Assembly (NCBI GenBank): GCA_017532885.1
Contig: JAFXIS010000029.1
Coordinates: 11,065 to 75,064 of the forward strand
Reading direction: 5' to 3'
Length of the DNA: 64,000 nt
DNA from: Alistipes sp.
GTDB lineage: Bacteria > Bacteroidota > Bacteroidia > Bacteroidales > Rikenellaceae
The notes beneath the pieces are model-generated. The model saw only the letters and a program-made list of their open reading frames with translations. It was not told the DNA's origin and made no database searches. The translations under genes were made by a program, and so were the position numbers. Shown here in pieces: positions 25,221-33,552 of the stretch; within the stretch, counting starts at the first letter, position 1; every line of letters begins with the position of its first letter.

Positions 25221-26631
25221 AGGACAAAACATATCATTATTCGAGGGCGTAGACCGCATTGCGGTGCTACTATACATGCTATTGGTCGCTGTCGGGCTGG
25301 TAAACATCATCTCGGCATCGTATAACGACGAGTTGGGCATATTCTCTTTCAAGCAGCAATATATCAAGCAGCTGATGTGGATGGGCGTGAGCTTCGGCAT
25401 GGGATTGATAATCCTGCTACTCGACTCGAAATTCTATCACATGTATGCCTACTATGGCTATGCGATGTGTGTGGTACTGATGCTCGCCACGCTGGTTCCG
25501 GGCTTGGGACGCGAGGTAAATGGTGCGCGGGCATGGCTTATTATCGGACTGCAACCCATCGAGTTCATGAAGGTCGCCACGGCACTATCGGTCGCGCGTT
25601 TGATGAGTAACTACACCTTTTCGATTCGAAGCATCGGGGGATTATTGCGAGTGGCATTGCTGCTGGTATTCCCGATTGGACTGACATTGATGCAAAACGA
25701 TACCGGCTCGGGTCTGGTGCTCTGCTCATTTATCTTTGTCCTCTATCGTGAGGGCTTGAATAAGTGGCTCTGTATACCTGCCATCATCGCCGCAGTGTTG
25801 TTTGTCTGCTCATTGCTCTTTACGCAACTATTCCTGCTGTTGCTTCTGCTGCTGATATTCACCCTATCGGATGCCATGATGTCGGGACGCTGGAAGATGC
25901 ACTTCCAATTCTTCATTTCGGTATGCTTAGGCGCTGTGGTGCTGCATGGCCTCTCGCTCATCTTCTTAGGTGGCGCATTGAGCGGTACGCTATGTTTTAT
26001 CGTGGCTCTGCTCATAGGTATCATCGTCGCTACGATATATGCATGGCGCATGCACCACTCGTCAATGTTCCTAACGCTGGCGCTGTTCATCGTATCGCTC
26101 TTTGTTGTGCCTGCGGCAGATTATTTCTTCGAGAATATCTTGCAGGGTTACCACCGCAAGCGCATTATCAGTTTCTTGGGTATCGAGAGTGACTCAACCT
26201 TTGACTGGAATGTTCAGCAGGCAAAAATCGCCATCGGCTCGGGCGGACTTTTCGGCAAAGGTTGGATGAATGGCACGCAGGTGCGTTATGGCTTTGTTCC
26301 GGAGCATGACACCGACTTTATCTTCTCAACCGTTGGCGAGGAGTGGGGATTTTTGGGCACGATGCTCGTCTTGTTCCTCCTCTGCGCGCTTATTTTGCGC
26401 CTTATGAAGATGGGCGAACGACAAGAGGAGCCATTCGGCCGAATATATAGCTATTGCGTGGCGGCAATGATTCTCTATCATGTATTGGTAAATGTCGGCA
26501 TGAACATCGGACTGATTCCCGTCATGGGTATCCCGCTGCCGTTTATCAGCTATGGAGGTTCCTCGTTATTGGGCTTTACAATAATGCTCTTTATCGCTAT
26601 CAGGTTGGATGCTTCACCTACAAGAATATAA
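25210..26631 (+). CDS. rodA: Peptidoglycan glycosyltransferase RodA
   Basis: This 473-residue SEDS protein has about ten membrane helices. Conserved positions are the first periplasmic loop NGARAWLIIGLQPIEFMKVA, LMQNDTGSGLVL (the catalytic-Asp loop of SEDS enzymes), GLFGKGWMNGTQVRYGFVPEHDTDFIFSTVGEEWGF-type segment (near 345-380, DTDF and EEWG) and the C-terminal GIPLPFISYGGSS. It polymerises lipid II with PBP2. It is longer than E. coli RodA (370), mainly because of extra hydrophobic helices near 195-290. Overlaps the PBP2 gene by 11 nt. Confidence 0.96.
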   Translation: MPSRGQNISLFEGVDRIAVLLYMLLVAVGLVNIISASYNDELGIFSFKQQYIKQLMWMGVSFGMGLIILLLDSKFYHMYAYYGYAMCVVLMLATLVPGLGREVNGARAWLIIGLQPIEFMKVATALSVARLMSNYTFSIRSIGGLLRVALLLVFPIGLTLMQNDTGSGLVLCSFIFVLYREGLNKWLCIPAIIAAVLFVCSLLFTQLFLLLLLLLIFTLSDAMMSGRWKMHFQFFISVCLGAVVLHGLSLIFLGGALSGTLCFIVALLIGIIVATIYAWRMHHSSMFLTLALFIVSLFVVPAADYFFENILQGYHRKRIISFLGIESDSTFDWNVQQAKIAIGSGGLFGKGWMNGTQVRYGFVPEHDTDFIFSTVGEEWGFLGTMLVLFLLCALILRLMKMGERQEEPFGRIYSYCVAAMILYHVLVNVGMNIGLIPVMGIPLPFISYGGSSLLGFTIMLFIAIRLDASPTRI

Positions 26632-26643
26632 AAACTTAAGTTT

Positions 26644-27621
26644 ATGATATACATTTATTACATCGCAACAGTTACAGCCGTAGTTTGGTTTTCGATTTTG
26701 GCGTCGCGCTATATCGACATGATTGACCGTACGACAAAGCTCTCCGGAGCCTTCTTAGGTGGAGTCTTACTCTCGGCAATCACCTCTCTACCCGAACTCT
26801 TTACAAGTATCTCGGCTACGATACTTATCGACAGCCCCAGCCTTTGCATTGGCAATATTTTGGGCAGTAACCTATTTAACTTCGGCATGTTGGCGGTGGT
26901 TATACTCATCTACATCAAGGGTTTTTCGGCCGCTCACCTCTCGTGTAGTCACAATATGGTTATGCTCTTCCTCTTTATGATGTATTGCACCGTGATGCTG
27001 AATTGGCAATATATGTCGGAGGATAATATCATCTTTGGCAGCAACGATAATCCTTGGTTCTATATCAGCATCACCTCGCTTATCCTTATCGCGCTCTATG
27101 CCCTTTCGGTAAAGTATCTGGCGAGTGATAATGGCGAGAGTTGTGAGGACGGGGATTGCGAAGAGGTTACGCTCTCACTGCGCAGCATCGTGATACGCTT
27201 CATTCTGGCAAGTATCGGTATTATCGTTGCCAGCATAATCCTCACCTACATTACCGACGATATCTCGGAGCGTCTGAACTTGGGCTCAGGCTTGGCAGGT
27301 GCATTATTCTTGGGTGTGGCGACATCGCTTCCTGAAGTTACCTCTACCATTTCGCTCTTCCGCATGCGTAATTTCGATATCGCCTTTGGAAATATCGCCG
27401 GCAGCAATATATTCAACTACTTCGTCTTGGCTATTGCCGATGTACTCTATGCCGGAGGCAGTGTTTACCACTTTGGCGACACGAAGGTTATCAATCTTAC
27501 CATTTTTGGTCTGCTCTCCTCGGCCGCGATATACATCATGTTGCGCTTCCGCTCTCCATGGATTAAGGCTCTCATGGCTCTCGGAGCAATCGCATGCTAC
27601 CTTGCGTTTCTGATGGTATAG
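26644..27621 (+). CDS. Calcium/sodium antiporter (CaCA family)
   Basis: This 325-residue protein has about ten membrane helices in two inverted halves. The alpha-1 repeat is SLPELFTSISATILIDSP (near 47-65) followed by GNILGSNLFNFGML. The alpha-2 repeat is ATSLPEVTSTISLFRM (near 228) followed by GNIAGSNIFNYFVL. These Glu-containing GN-x-x-GSN motifs are the ion sites of YrbG/NCX-type exchangers, which export Ca2+ in exchange for Na+. It lies 12 nt after rodA and may be read from the same transcript, ending at the terminator at 27645. Confidence 0.93.
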   Translation: MIYIYYIATVTAVVWFSILASRYIDMIDRTTKLSGAFLGGVLLSAITSLPELFTSISATILIDSPSLCIGNILGSNLFNFGMLAVVILIYIKGFSAAHLSCSHNMVMLFLFMMYCTVMLNWQYMSEDNIIFGSNDNPWFYISITSLILIALYALSVKYLASDNGESCEDGDCEEVTLSLRSIVIRFILASIGIIVASIILTYITDDISERLNLGSGLAGALFLGVATSLPEVTSTISLFRMRNFDIAFGNIAGSNIFNYFVLAIADVLYAGGSVYHFGDTKVINLTIFGLLSSAAIYIMLRFRSPWIKALMALGAIACYLAFLMV

Positions 27622-27644
27622 ATTTTGATGGTATAGATAAAGTG

Positions 27645-27677
27645 AGAGGCTGCCGCAATATTGCGACAGCCTCTTTT
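27645..27677 (+). terminator. Terminator after the rod operon/antiporter
   Basis: AGAGGCTG (27645-27652) and CAGCCTCT (27667-27674) with an inner CGCAATATTGCG stem, then TTTT. Confidence 0.85.
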
Positions 27678-27707
27678 AGTAGAGGTTGTATAACAAGAGC
27701 TAATTGC

Positions 27708-28445
27708 TTACTGAATCTTAACTACCGGTCGCTCGTCGCTTATCGAGCTGCTCTCGGCAGGTGTCGCTGTGCGCGTGCGATAATTGAAATGCGCGGTTTT
27801 TGTGCCCGAGAACGAATTCCACTTAAGCGTAAGTTTAACCGTCTTACCCTCCGTATCGGGTAGCCCATCCAAACGGAATGCAACTATTCCATCTCGCACA
27901 AAGCCATAAGTGTCGCCATTGGCATTGTGACGGAACTCTACCTCATAAGGATTGCCGGGATTCACACCCGTAATAAGGTTTACATAATGTGCGCGACCAA
28001 TATTACCCCATATGGTACGGAAGCGCAGCGTGAGATAGCCATCCTCGGCAATCGTAACCCAATCGCGTACAATCTCCACGGGGTCCTCGCCATAGTTAAA
28101 GTCGGGAACCATCTGCTCAATCGAGATTGCATCTTTGGTGAGTATGCTGTCAATCCAATTTATATATACCGCTCTATCGTAAGGTGCCGCAGGCTCCTTA
28201 CTTGGAGAGTAGTTCGTAAGCGCACGCACCTCCTTATTGCCGAAAGGCGATTTTGCCATATTTACAGGTTTTAGCGTCGTGTTATCATCAAGTTGCAGGA
28301 AGCAACCCTCATCTTCTGTCGGCACAACCGTAACCAACGCATTGGGGTAATACTTCGACCAATCCTCATCGTTATCATTACATGCCAACGCCAATGCTGC
28401 CACCGCTACTACGCCAAAAATCGAAAACCACTTAGTCAATTTCAT
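27708..28445 (-). CDS. NigD-like lipoprotein
   Basis: This 245-residue lipoprotein begins MKLTKWFSIFGVVAVAALALAC (Cys at residue 22), followed by acidic NDNDEDW. The body has the NigD N-terminal OB-like half (ALVTVVPTEDEGCFLQLDDNTTLKP) and the C-terminal beta-sandwich half (YLTLRFRTIWGN, then HYVNLITGVNPGNPYEVEFRHNA). NigD was named from a Bacteroides bacteriocin locus, but most family members, like this one, stand alone and have no assigned activity. The -7 box TATCTTTG at 28554-28561 (minus) gives a leader of about 100 nt. Confidence 0.85.
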   Translation of the reverse strand: MKLTKWFSIFGVVAVAALALACNDNDEDWSKYYPNALVTVVPTEDEGCFLQLDDNTTLKPVNMAKSPFGNKEVRALTNYSPSKEPAAPYDRAVYINWIDSILTKDAISIEQMVPDFNYGEDPVEIVRDWVTIAEDGYLTLRFRTIWGNIGRAHYVNLITGVNPGNPYEVEFRHNANGDTYGFVRDGIVAFRLDGLPDTEGKTVKLTLKWNSFSGTKTAHFNYRTRTATPAESSSISDERPVVKIQ

Positions 28446-28624
28446 AATATTTATTCCTTATCGTTAAACCTTCGTTCCCTTAAACCATCATTCCCATTGC
28501 CCGAGGCGAGTACTATTCCCAACGACCCGACGCAAGCATAGAACTTCACTGCCCAAAGATATTGCTAATTTCGTTCCATAACTAATAAGTCAGGAGAAAA
28601 CTATCCAAAAATATTAATTTTTCG

Positions 28625-28632
28625 TATATTTG
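28625..28632 (+). promoter_or_regulatory. -7 box of DUF3127 gene
   Basis: TATATTTG, 42 nt upstream of the ATG. No clear TTTG at the -33 position. Confidence 0.55.
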
Positions 28633-28674
28633 CGATAACGAATATGATAATAACTGAAAATTAAAAATAGCATT

Positions 28675-29067
28675 ATGGAATTTGAAGGAATTGTTTGGAA
28701 GAAATTGCCCGCAACGAGTGGAGTCTCGGCGCGCGGTGAGTGGCAGCGTCAAGATGTAATATTCGAGATGCCTCAGGAGTTTAACCGCAAGGTATGCGTG
28801 ACATTTTTCAACAAGCCCACCGATGTCGAGGGTTTGCACGAAGGACAGGCATACATCGTATCGGTAAATGTTGAGTCACGCGAGTTTAATGGTCGCTGGT
28901 ATACCGATGTTCGCGCTTGGCGTGTGCAGCCCAAGCAGGTAGAGGCAGCCGCCGCAGATGCGATGCCCGATATGCCTCCATTTGGTGATGAGCCGGCATA
29001 CTCGGCGCCCGCCGCTCCATCGGCTCCCGTAGCTCCGATGAACGAAGTAGACGACCTGCCGTTCTAA
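28675..29067 (+). CDS. DUF3127 OB-fold protein with SSB-like C-terminal tip
   Basis: This 130-residue protein has a DUF3127 domain at residues 1-88 (MEFEGIVWKKLPATSGVSARGEW, then VNVESREFNGRWYTDVRAWRV). I read this as an OB fold related to single-stranded-DNA-binding proteins. A Pro/Ala-rich linker (about 92-122) leads to the tail EVDDLPF. The end is strikingly like the SSB tip DDDIPF, which recruits recombination and replication enzymes. The role as an accessory ssDNA- or RNA-binding protein is inference. It is transcribed alone and ends at a strong bidirectional terminator. Confidence 0.85.
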   Translation: MEFEGIVWKKLPATSGVSARGEWQRQDVIFEMPQEFNRKVCVTFFNKPTDVEGLHEGQAYIVSVNVESREFNGRWYTDVRAWRVQPKQVEAAAADAMPDMPPFGDEPAYSAPAAPSAPVAPMNEVDDLPF

Positions 29068-29086
29068 GGATTCGGCCCGATAACAA

Positions 29087-29120
29087 TATAGCCTGCCCCA
29101 GAGAAGGAGCAGGCTATATT
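29087..29120. terminator. Bidirectional terminator between DUF3127 gene and aspS
   Basis: TATAGCCTGC (29087-29096) pairs with GCAGGCTATA (29109-29118), followed on the plus strand by TTTATATAT. The 3' arm with its tail (19 nt) is directly repeated at 29128-29146. Confidence 0.8.
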
Positions 29121-29156
29121 TATATATGCAGGCTATATTTATATATAATGTGTAAC

Positions 29157-30911
29157 CTATTCGGGCTTTACCAACGAGAGGTACAACTCGTCGAGCTGCG
29201 ACTGGTCGATAAATGAAGGTGCATCCAACATCACATCGCGGCCTGCATTGTTCTTCGGGAAGGCGATGAAGTCGCGAATAGACTCCGAGCCACCGAACAA
29301 TGAGCAAAGACGGTCGAAACCGAATGCCAAGCCACCATGAGGAGGCGCACCAAACTTAAAGGCGTTCATCAAGAAGCCAAACTGCTCCTGAGCCTTCTCG
29401 GGTGTGAAGCCCAGAATCTTGAAGATAAGAGCCTGCAACTGCGCATCGTGGATACGAATCGATCCACCACCAATCTCTGTTCCATTGCAAACAAAGTCGT
29501 AAGCATTGGCACGCACGCGACCCGGATCGCTCTCCAAGAACTCGATATCCTCGGGTTTAGGCGATGTAAACGGATGGTGCATAGCATAATAACGCTCGGT
29601 CTCGTCATCCCACTCGAACATCGGGAAATCGACAACCCACAGCGGAGCAAACTTCTTTGGATCACGCAAGCCCAACTGCTCGGCAACATGCAGACGCAGA
29701 GCGCAGAGCTGTGTAAGAGCCTTGAACTTCTTGCCGCACAAAACAAGCATCAAATCGCCGTTCTGAGCCTCCATACGCTCGGCGATAACTGCCAAATCCT
29801 CGGGCGAGAAGAACTTATCGATAGATGATTTGAGCTGGCCCTCCTCGTCTTTGCGAATCCATACCAAACCCTTTGCACCCACCTGTGGACGCTTAACATA
29901 GTCGGTCAGCGCGTCAATCTGCTTGCGGGTATAGCCTGCACAGCCTGTTGCGGCAAAACCTACAACATACTCCGCATCGTCAAACACCGAGAATGAGTGG
30001 CCATGAGCCAAATCGGTGATATCGTGGAACTCCATACCGAAGCGCAAATCGGGCTTATCCGAGCCATACTTCTCCATAGCCTCAATCCAAGGCATACGCT
30101 GGAATGGCTCCATAAAGTCGATGTGCATAACATCCTTGAACATATACTTTGCCCAACGCTCGAAAACCTCCAATACATCCTCCTGCTCAACGAACGACAT
30201 CTCGCAGTCAATCTGTGTAAACTCGGGCTGACGGTCAGCACGCAAGTCCTCGTCGCGGAAGCAACGCACAATCTGGAAATAGCGGTCATAGCCGGCAACC
30301 ATCAAGAGCTGCTTCAAGGTCTGGGGTGACTGTGGCAAGGCGTAGAACTGATTGGGGTTCATGCGGCTTGGCACAACGAAATCACGCGCACCCTCAGGTG
30401 TTGAACCCACCAAATAGGGAGTCTCAATCTCCAAAAATCCCTCCTTGTCGAGGAATGTGCGTACGGCATGTGCCATGCGGTGACGCAACTCCATATTACG
30501 CTGCAAGGGAGGACGACGAAGGTCCAAATAGCGATACTTCATACGCAAATCGTCGCCACCATCCGAGTTCTCTTCAATGGTAAAGGGCGGTGTTTGTGCC
30601 TCATTAAGCACCTTAAGTGCCGTAACAGCAACCTCGATATCTCCCGTAGGCATCTTTGGATTCTTTGACTCGCGCTCGATAACATTACCTGTTACCTGCA
30701 AGACAAATTCACGACCGAGGTGTGACGCAGCCTCACGCGTTGCCTCCGGAGAGTTCTCCTCCACGACAAGCTGAGTGATACCATAGCGGTCACGCAAGTC
30801 GATAAAGGTCATAGCTCCGAGGTTACGAACTTTCTGTACCCAACCGGCGAGGGTTACCTCCTGACCAACATTGCTGATGCGCAACTCGCCGCAAGTATGA
30901 CTTCTATACAT
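29157..30911 (-). CDS. aspS: Aspartyl-tRNA synthetase
   Basis: This 584-residue class IIb synthetase has an N-terminal OB anticodon domain (residues 1-105, [23 protein letters not shown]), motif 1/2 in the catalytic core ([29 protein letters not shown]), the bacterial GAD insertion (about 285-420, including [21 protein letters not shown]) and motif 3 near the end (GLAFGFDRL). The size matches bacterial AspRS. Whether it is discriminating or charges tRNA-Asn as well cannot be decided by eye. A TATTTTTG box (30953-30960, minus) gives a leader of about 35 nt. Confidence 0.98.
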   Translation of the reverse strand: MYRSHTCGELRISNVGQEVTLAGWVQKVRNLGAMTFIDLRDRYGITQLVVEENSPEATREAASHLGREFVLQVTGNVIERESKNPKMPTGDIEVAVTALKVLNEAQTPPFTIEENSDGGDDLRMKYRYLDLRRPPLQRNMELRHRMAHAVRTFLDKEGFLEIETPYLVGSTPEGARDFVVPSRMNPNQFYALPQSPQTLKQLLMVAGYDRYFQIVRCFRDEDLRADRQPEFTQIDCEMSFVEQEDVLEVFERWAKYMFKDVMHIDFMEPFQRMPWIEAMEKYGSDKPDLRFGMEFHDITDLAHGHSFSVFDDAEYVVGFAATGCAGYTRKQIDALTDYVKRPQVGAKGLVWIRKDEEGQLKSSIDKFFSPEDLAVIAERMEAQNGDLMLVLCGKKFKALTQLCALRLHVAEQLGLRDPKKFAPLWVVDFPMFEWDDETERYYAMHHPFTSPKPEDIEFLESDPGRVRANAYDFVCNGTEIGGGSIRIHDAQLQALIFKILGFTPEKAQEQFGFLMNAFKFGAPPHGGLAFGFDRLCSLFGGSESIRDFIAFPKNNAGRDVMLDAPSFIDQSQLDELYLSLVKPE

Positions 30912-31068
30912 AATTTATAGTGTGTTTGAAATTTATATTCGTTAAAAACATACAAAAATATGAAAAAATCATTTGAAACTTCATCTCGCAGGCAGGAAAA
31001 AGAAAAAAAAGTGCAATTTTTGGTTATTGTGCAGGTTTTTACTACTTTCGCACAGTACTATTTTAGTT

Positions 31069-31524
31069 ATGGAAGAGATAAAAAAACAGGCCGAGCGAGA
31101 TGAAAAATTCATGCGCATGGCAATAGAAGAGGCTCGAAAAGCGTTAAAAGAAGAGGAGGTACCTATTGGAGCGGTCGTAGTATGCGGCGAGAGAGTCATT
31201 GGGCGCGGGCATAATTTGGTCGAGATGCTATGTGATGCCACAGCTCATGCCGAGATGCAAGCCATCACAGCGGCAGCCTCAACTCTTGGCGGTAAGTATT
31301 TGAAAGAGTGTACTCTGTATGTTACCGTTGAGCCTTGCGTGATGTGTGCCGGAGCATTGGCATGGAGCCAGATTAGCCGCGTGGTGTATGGCGCGGACGA
31401 TGCCAAACGAGGTTACCGCACTGTTGGGGGAGCAATCTTCCACCCCAAAACCGAAGTGGAGAGAGGCGTGTTAAGGGAGGAGTGTGAGGCTCTGATGAAG
31501 GATTTTTTTAAGACTCTGAGGTAA
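31069..31524 (+). CDS. tadA: tRNA adenosine(34) deaminase TadA-type
   Basis: The frame extends upstream, but that part is a Lys-rich, AT-rich leader; the ATG at 31069 gives a standard 151-residue deaminase. Zinc and catalytic residues are visible in HAEMQAI (His and proton-shuttling Glu) and PCVMCAGAL (two Cys). VVYGADDAKRGYRTVGG and KTEVERGVLREEC match TadA, which makes inosine at the wobble position of tRNA-Arg. A generic nucleoside deaminase is possible but less likely. The nearest -7 match is the imperfect TACTTTCG at about 31043. Confidence 0.88.
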   Translation: MEEIKKQAERDEKFMRMAIEEARKALKEEEVPIGAVVVCGERVIGRGHNLVEMLCDATAHAEMQAITAAASTLGGKYLKECTLYVTVEPCVMCAGALAWSQISRVVYGADDAKRGYRTVGGAIFHPKTEVERGVLREECEALMKDFFKTLR

Positions 31525-31570
31525 ATATTTTGCATAAAAACAGCAAAATCAACCCTTTGAAAGCTTAAAA

Positions 31571-31601
31571 TTTGCAGTCTGTAAAATTTTCCTTACCTTT
31601 G
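31571..31601 (+). promoter_or_regulatory. Promoter of TPR protein gene
   Basis: TTTG (31571-31574), a 19-nt spacer, then TACCTTTG (31594-31601): full consensus. The leader is about 90 nt. Confidence 0.8.
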
Positions 31602-31699
31602 CACCCTGCAAATGCTTATTTGTAATAAGCTGCGCAAATTAGGAGTTGAGAGGAGAAAATATTTTGATTAAAAACCTATAAAAGACTTAATTTAAGAGT

Positions 31700-32647
31700 A
31701 TGAAAAAGTTAATTTTGATGGTTGTTGCGCTTATGAGCTATGTAGCCGTTTCAGCGCAGAGTGATGTCGTTGCAGACTTCAACAAGGGTAACGAGGAGTT
31801 CAAGGCAAAGAATTTTGCTGCCGCTATCGAGCTTTTCGAGAATGTTATCCTCAATGGTGAGGAGGAAGAGGACGACGCAGCTGTACAGAGTGTTGCAAAT
31901 GCAAAGAAGTTGTTGCCCGTAGCTTACATGCAGAGCGGTATCAAGGCTATCGGTGGCAAGAACTACGAGGAGGCTTTGACTGCATTGAACACAGCAGTTT
32001 CAAAGGCTAAGATGTACAACAATCCTAAGGTTGCACAGGCTGCCAACAATGCTATTGCAAAGGTTTATCAGGTTCAGGGTGGTGAGATGTTCAACGCCGA
32101 GAACTATGCAGGCGCTGCCGAGGTTTTCGCTAAGGGTTATGCTGCCAACAAGCGTAATACCGACCTTGCTATGTTGCTCGCAGAGAGCTACTTCAAGCAG
32201 GATTTGTATAACGATGGTATGAAGATTTGCTCAGAGGTTATGGCGTTGCCTAACAGCCCCTTGTTCGAGAAGGGCAAGGCTGAGGCTAAGCAGAAGATGA
32301 ACCTCTACACAAACAATAAGATTGCCACTTTGCAGCAGGCTAACGATTTCGATGGTATCATCGCTATGGCTGAGGGCTTGGATAATCAGGCTTTGGCCCA
32401 GAAGATTACCGTTCAGGCTTACCTCTTGAAGAAGGACTACGACAAGGTTATCGAGTTGGGTGAGGCTGCAGCTGAGGCTCAGATAGACGAGGAGGACAAG
32501 AGTGCCGTTTACTTCCAGTTGGGTACTGCTTACAACGCTAAGGAGATGAAGGATAAGGCTATTGCCGCTTTGTCTAAGGTTACAGCAGGTCCTTCAGTAG
32601 AGGCTGCTAAGGCTGCTATCGCAGGTTTGACTGCTCCTGCAAACTAA
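31700..32647 (+). CDS. Secreted tetratricopeptide-repeat protein
   Basis: This 315-residue protein begins MKKLILMVVALMSYVAVSAQ, a signal peptide cleaved after Ala. The mature part is built of helical TPR-type repeats: FNKGNEEFKAKNFAAAIELFE (near 28), SGIKAIGGKNYEEALTALN (near 88), NAENYAGAAEVFAKGY (near 133), and YFQLGTAYNAKEMKDKAIAAL at the end. It is probably a periplasmic scaffold; partners are unknown. Codon use is strongly biased to a few codons (GCT, AAG, GTT), as in the highly expressed efp and mreB here, which suggests abundance. Consensus promoter and clear terminator: a single-gene unit. Confidence 0.85.
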   Translation: MKKLILMVVALMSYVAVSAQSDVVADFNKGNEEFKAKNFAAAIELFENVILNGEEEEDDAAVQSVANAKKLLPVAYMQSGIKAIGGKNYEEALTALNTAVSKAKMYNNPKVAQAANNAIAKVYQVQGGEMFNAENYAGAAEVFAKGYAANKRNTDLAMLLAESYFKQDLYNDGMKICSEVMALPNSPLFEKGKAEAKQKMNLYTNNKIATLQQANDFDGIIAMAEGLDNQALAQKITVQAYLLKKDYDKVIELGEAAAEAQIDEEDKSAVYFQLGTAYNAKEMKDKAIAALSKVTAGPSVEAAKAAIAGLTAPAN

Positions 32648-32668
32648 TTTGTAGCGAACAATATAAGA

Positions 32669-32700
32669 AAGGGTGTCCAATATTGGGCACCCTTTTGTCT
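32669..32700 (+). terminator. Terminator of TPR gene
   Basis: AAGGGTGTCCAATA (32669-32682) pairs with TATTGGGCACCCTT (32681-32695), then TTTGTCTTT. Confidence 0.85.
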
Positions 32701-32989
32701 TTCCGAAAGAGCCTTGTTCGACCGCTGTATCTCTTTCAGGAATTTGTATTAATGCGTCATGCCACATTTTGGAGCGTGAGCGAGAAAATGACTGGCATCT
32801 CTACCCGAAAAATAATTAGCCGTTAGAGATTCCATTCATTAGCACAATGGTGGATAATCAATATCTGCGAGCAAATACTTTGTGCTAATGTGGAATGACG
32901 ATTTGATAGTTTATAAAAATGATAGTCATCATTTTTATAAACTATCTCACAGCGAGGCAGATGCCGAAAGAGCCTTGTTAGGCGGATTC
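32701..32989. repeat. Composite intergenic repeat containing a MITE-like element (copy C)
   Basis: A partial hairpin unit (CCGAAAGAGCCTTGTT) at 32703-32718 and a full unit at 32953-32980 flank an element with inverted ends CGTCATGCCACA (32755-32766) and TGTGGAATGACG (32889-32900). Between these and the second unit, AAAATGATAGTCATCATTTT (from 32916) is a further hairpin. The stop codon of the next minus-strand gene (32978-32980) lies inside the second unit. Confidence 0.65.
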
Positions 32990-33466
32990 CTGGCTATGAT
33001 ATAAGGTGTCAGTAATCTTCTCCAACCACACCCTATCCTCTTCGTCAAAGGTTGCGAGGTGTTCACTGTCGATATCCAATACCGCAACCACTACCCCATC
33101 ACGCCATACGGGGACAACGATTTCGCTACGCGATAGAGAACTGCATGCTATATGCCCCGGAAATTGCTCAACATCGGGAACGATAATTGTCTGCTGCTGT
33201 TGCCATGCTGTGCCACATACTCCGCGACCATAATTTATGCGACTGCATGCCAAAGGCCCTTGAAATGGCCCCAAGACCAACTCCTCGCCAACGACCCGAT
33301 AGAATCCCGTCCACCAGAAATTAAATGTAGCATGAATCATCGCCGCAACATTTGCCATATTGGCAATATCATCACTCTCATGCTCGACCACCGCCACCAC
33401 TTGGCGCCATAGCATTTCATATCGTTCGCACTTTCCTCCTTCGGCAATAATCAAATTTTCCGACAT
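32978..33466 (-). CDS. Free methionine-(R)-sulfoxide reductase (GAF domain)
   Basis: The start is taken at MSENLIIAEGG (33466); an ATG 6 nt earlier is equally possible. The protein of about 162 residues is a single GAF domain of the fRMsr type. GFYRVVGEELVLGPFQG leads to ACSRINYGRGVCGTAW and HIACSSLSRSEIVVPV, which contain the conserved catalytic and resolving Cys, and VAVLDIDSEHLATFDEED closes the pocket. The enzyme repairs free Met-R-sulfoxide after oxidative damage. The promoter box TATATTTG (33487-33494, minus) is about 20 nt upstream. The stop codon lies within an intergenic repeat. Confidence 0.9.
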   Translation of the reverse strand: MSENLIIAEGGKCERYEMLWRQVVAVVEHESDDIANMANVAAMIHATFNFWWTGFYRVVGEELVLGPFQGPLACSRINYGRGVCGTAWQQQQTIIVPDVEQFPGHIACSSLSRSEIVVPVWRDGVVVAVLDIDSEHLATFDEEDRVWLEKITDTLYHSQESA

Positions 33467-33552
33467 ATACATAAGGTTTTATATCCCAAATATACGAAAA
33501 TTTCGCGGTTTTTTGTAAATTTGCTCTAACGAATAAACTAAAACTAAGATAT

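Noticed and set aside
24552..25400. 282-codon minus-strand frame across the PBP2/rodA junction
   Set aside because: Antisense to two well-supported genes; it exists because of the codon bias of the plus-strand genes.
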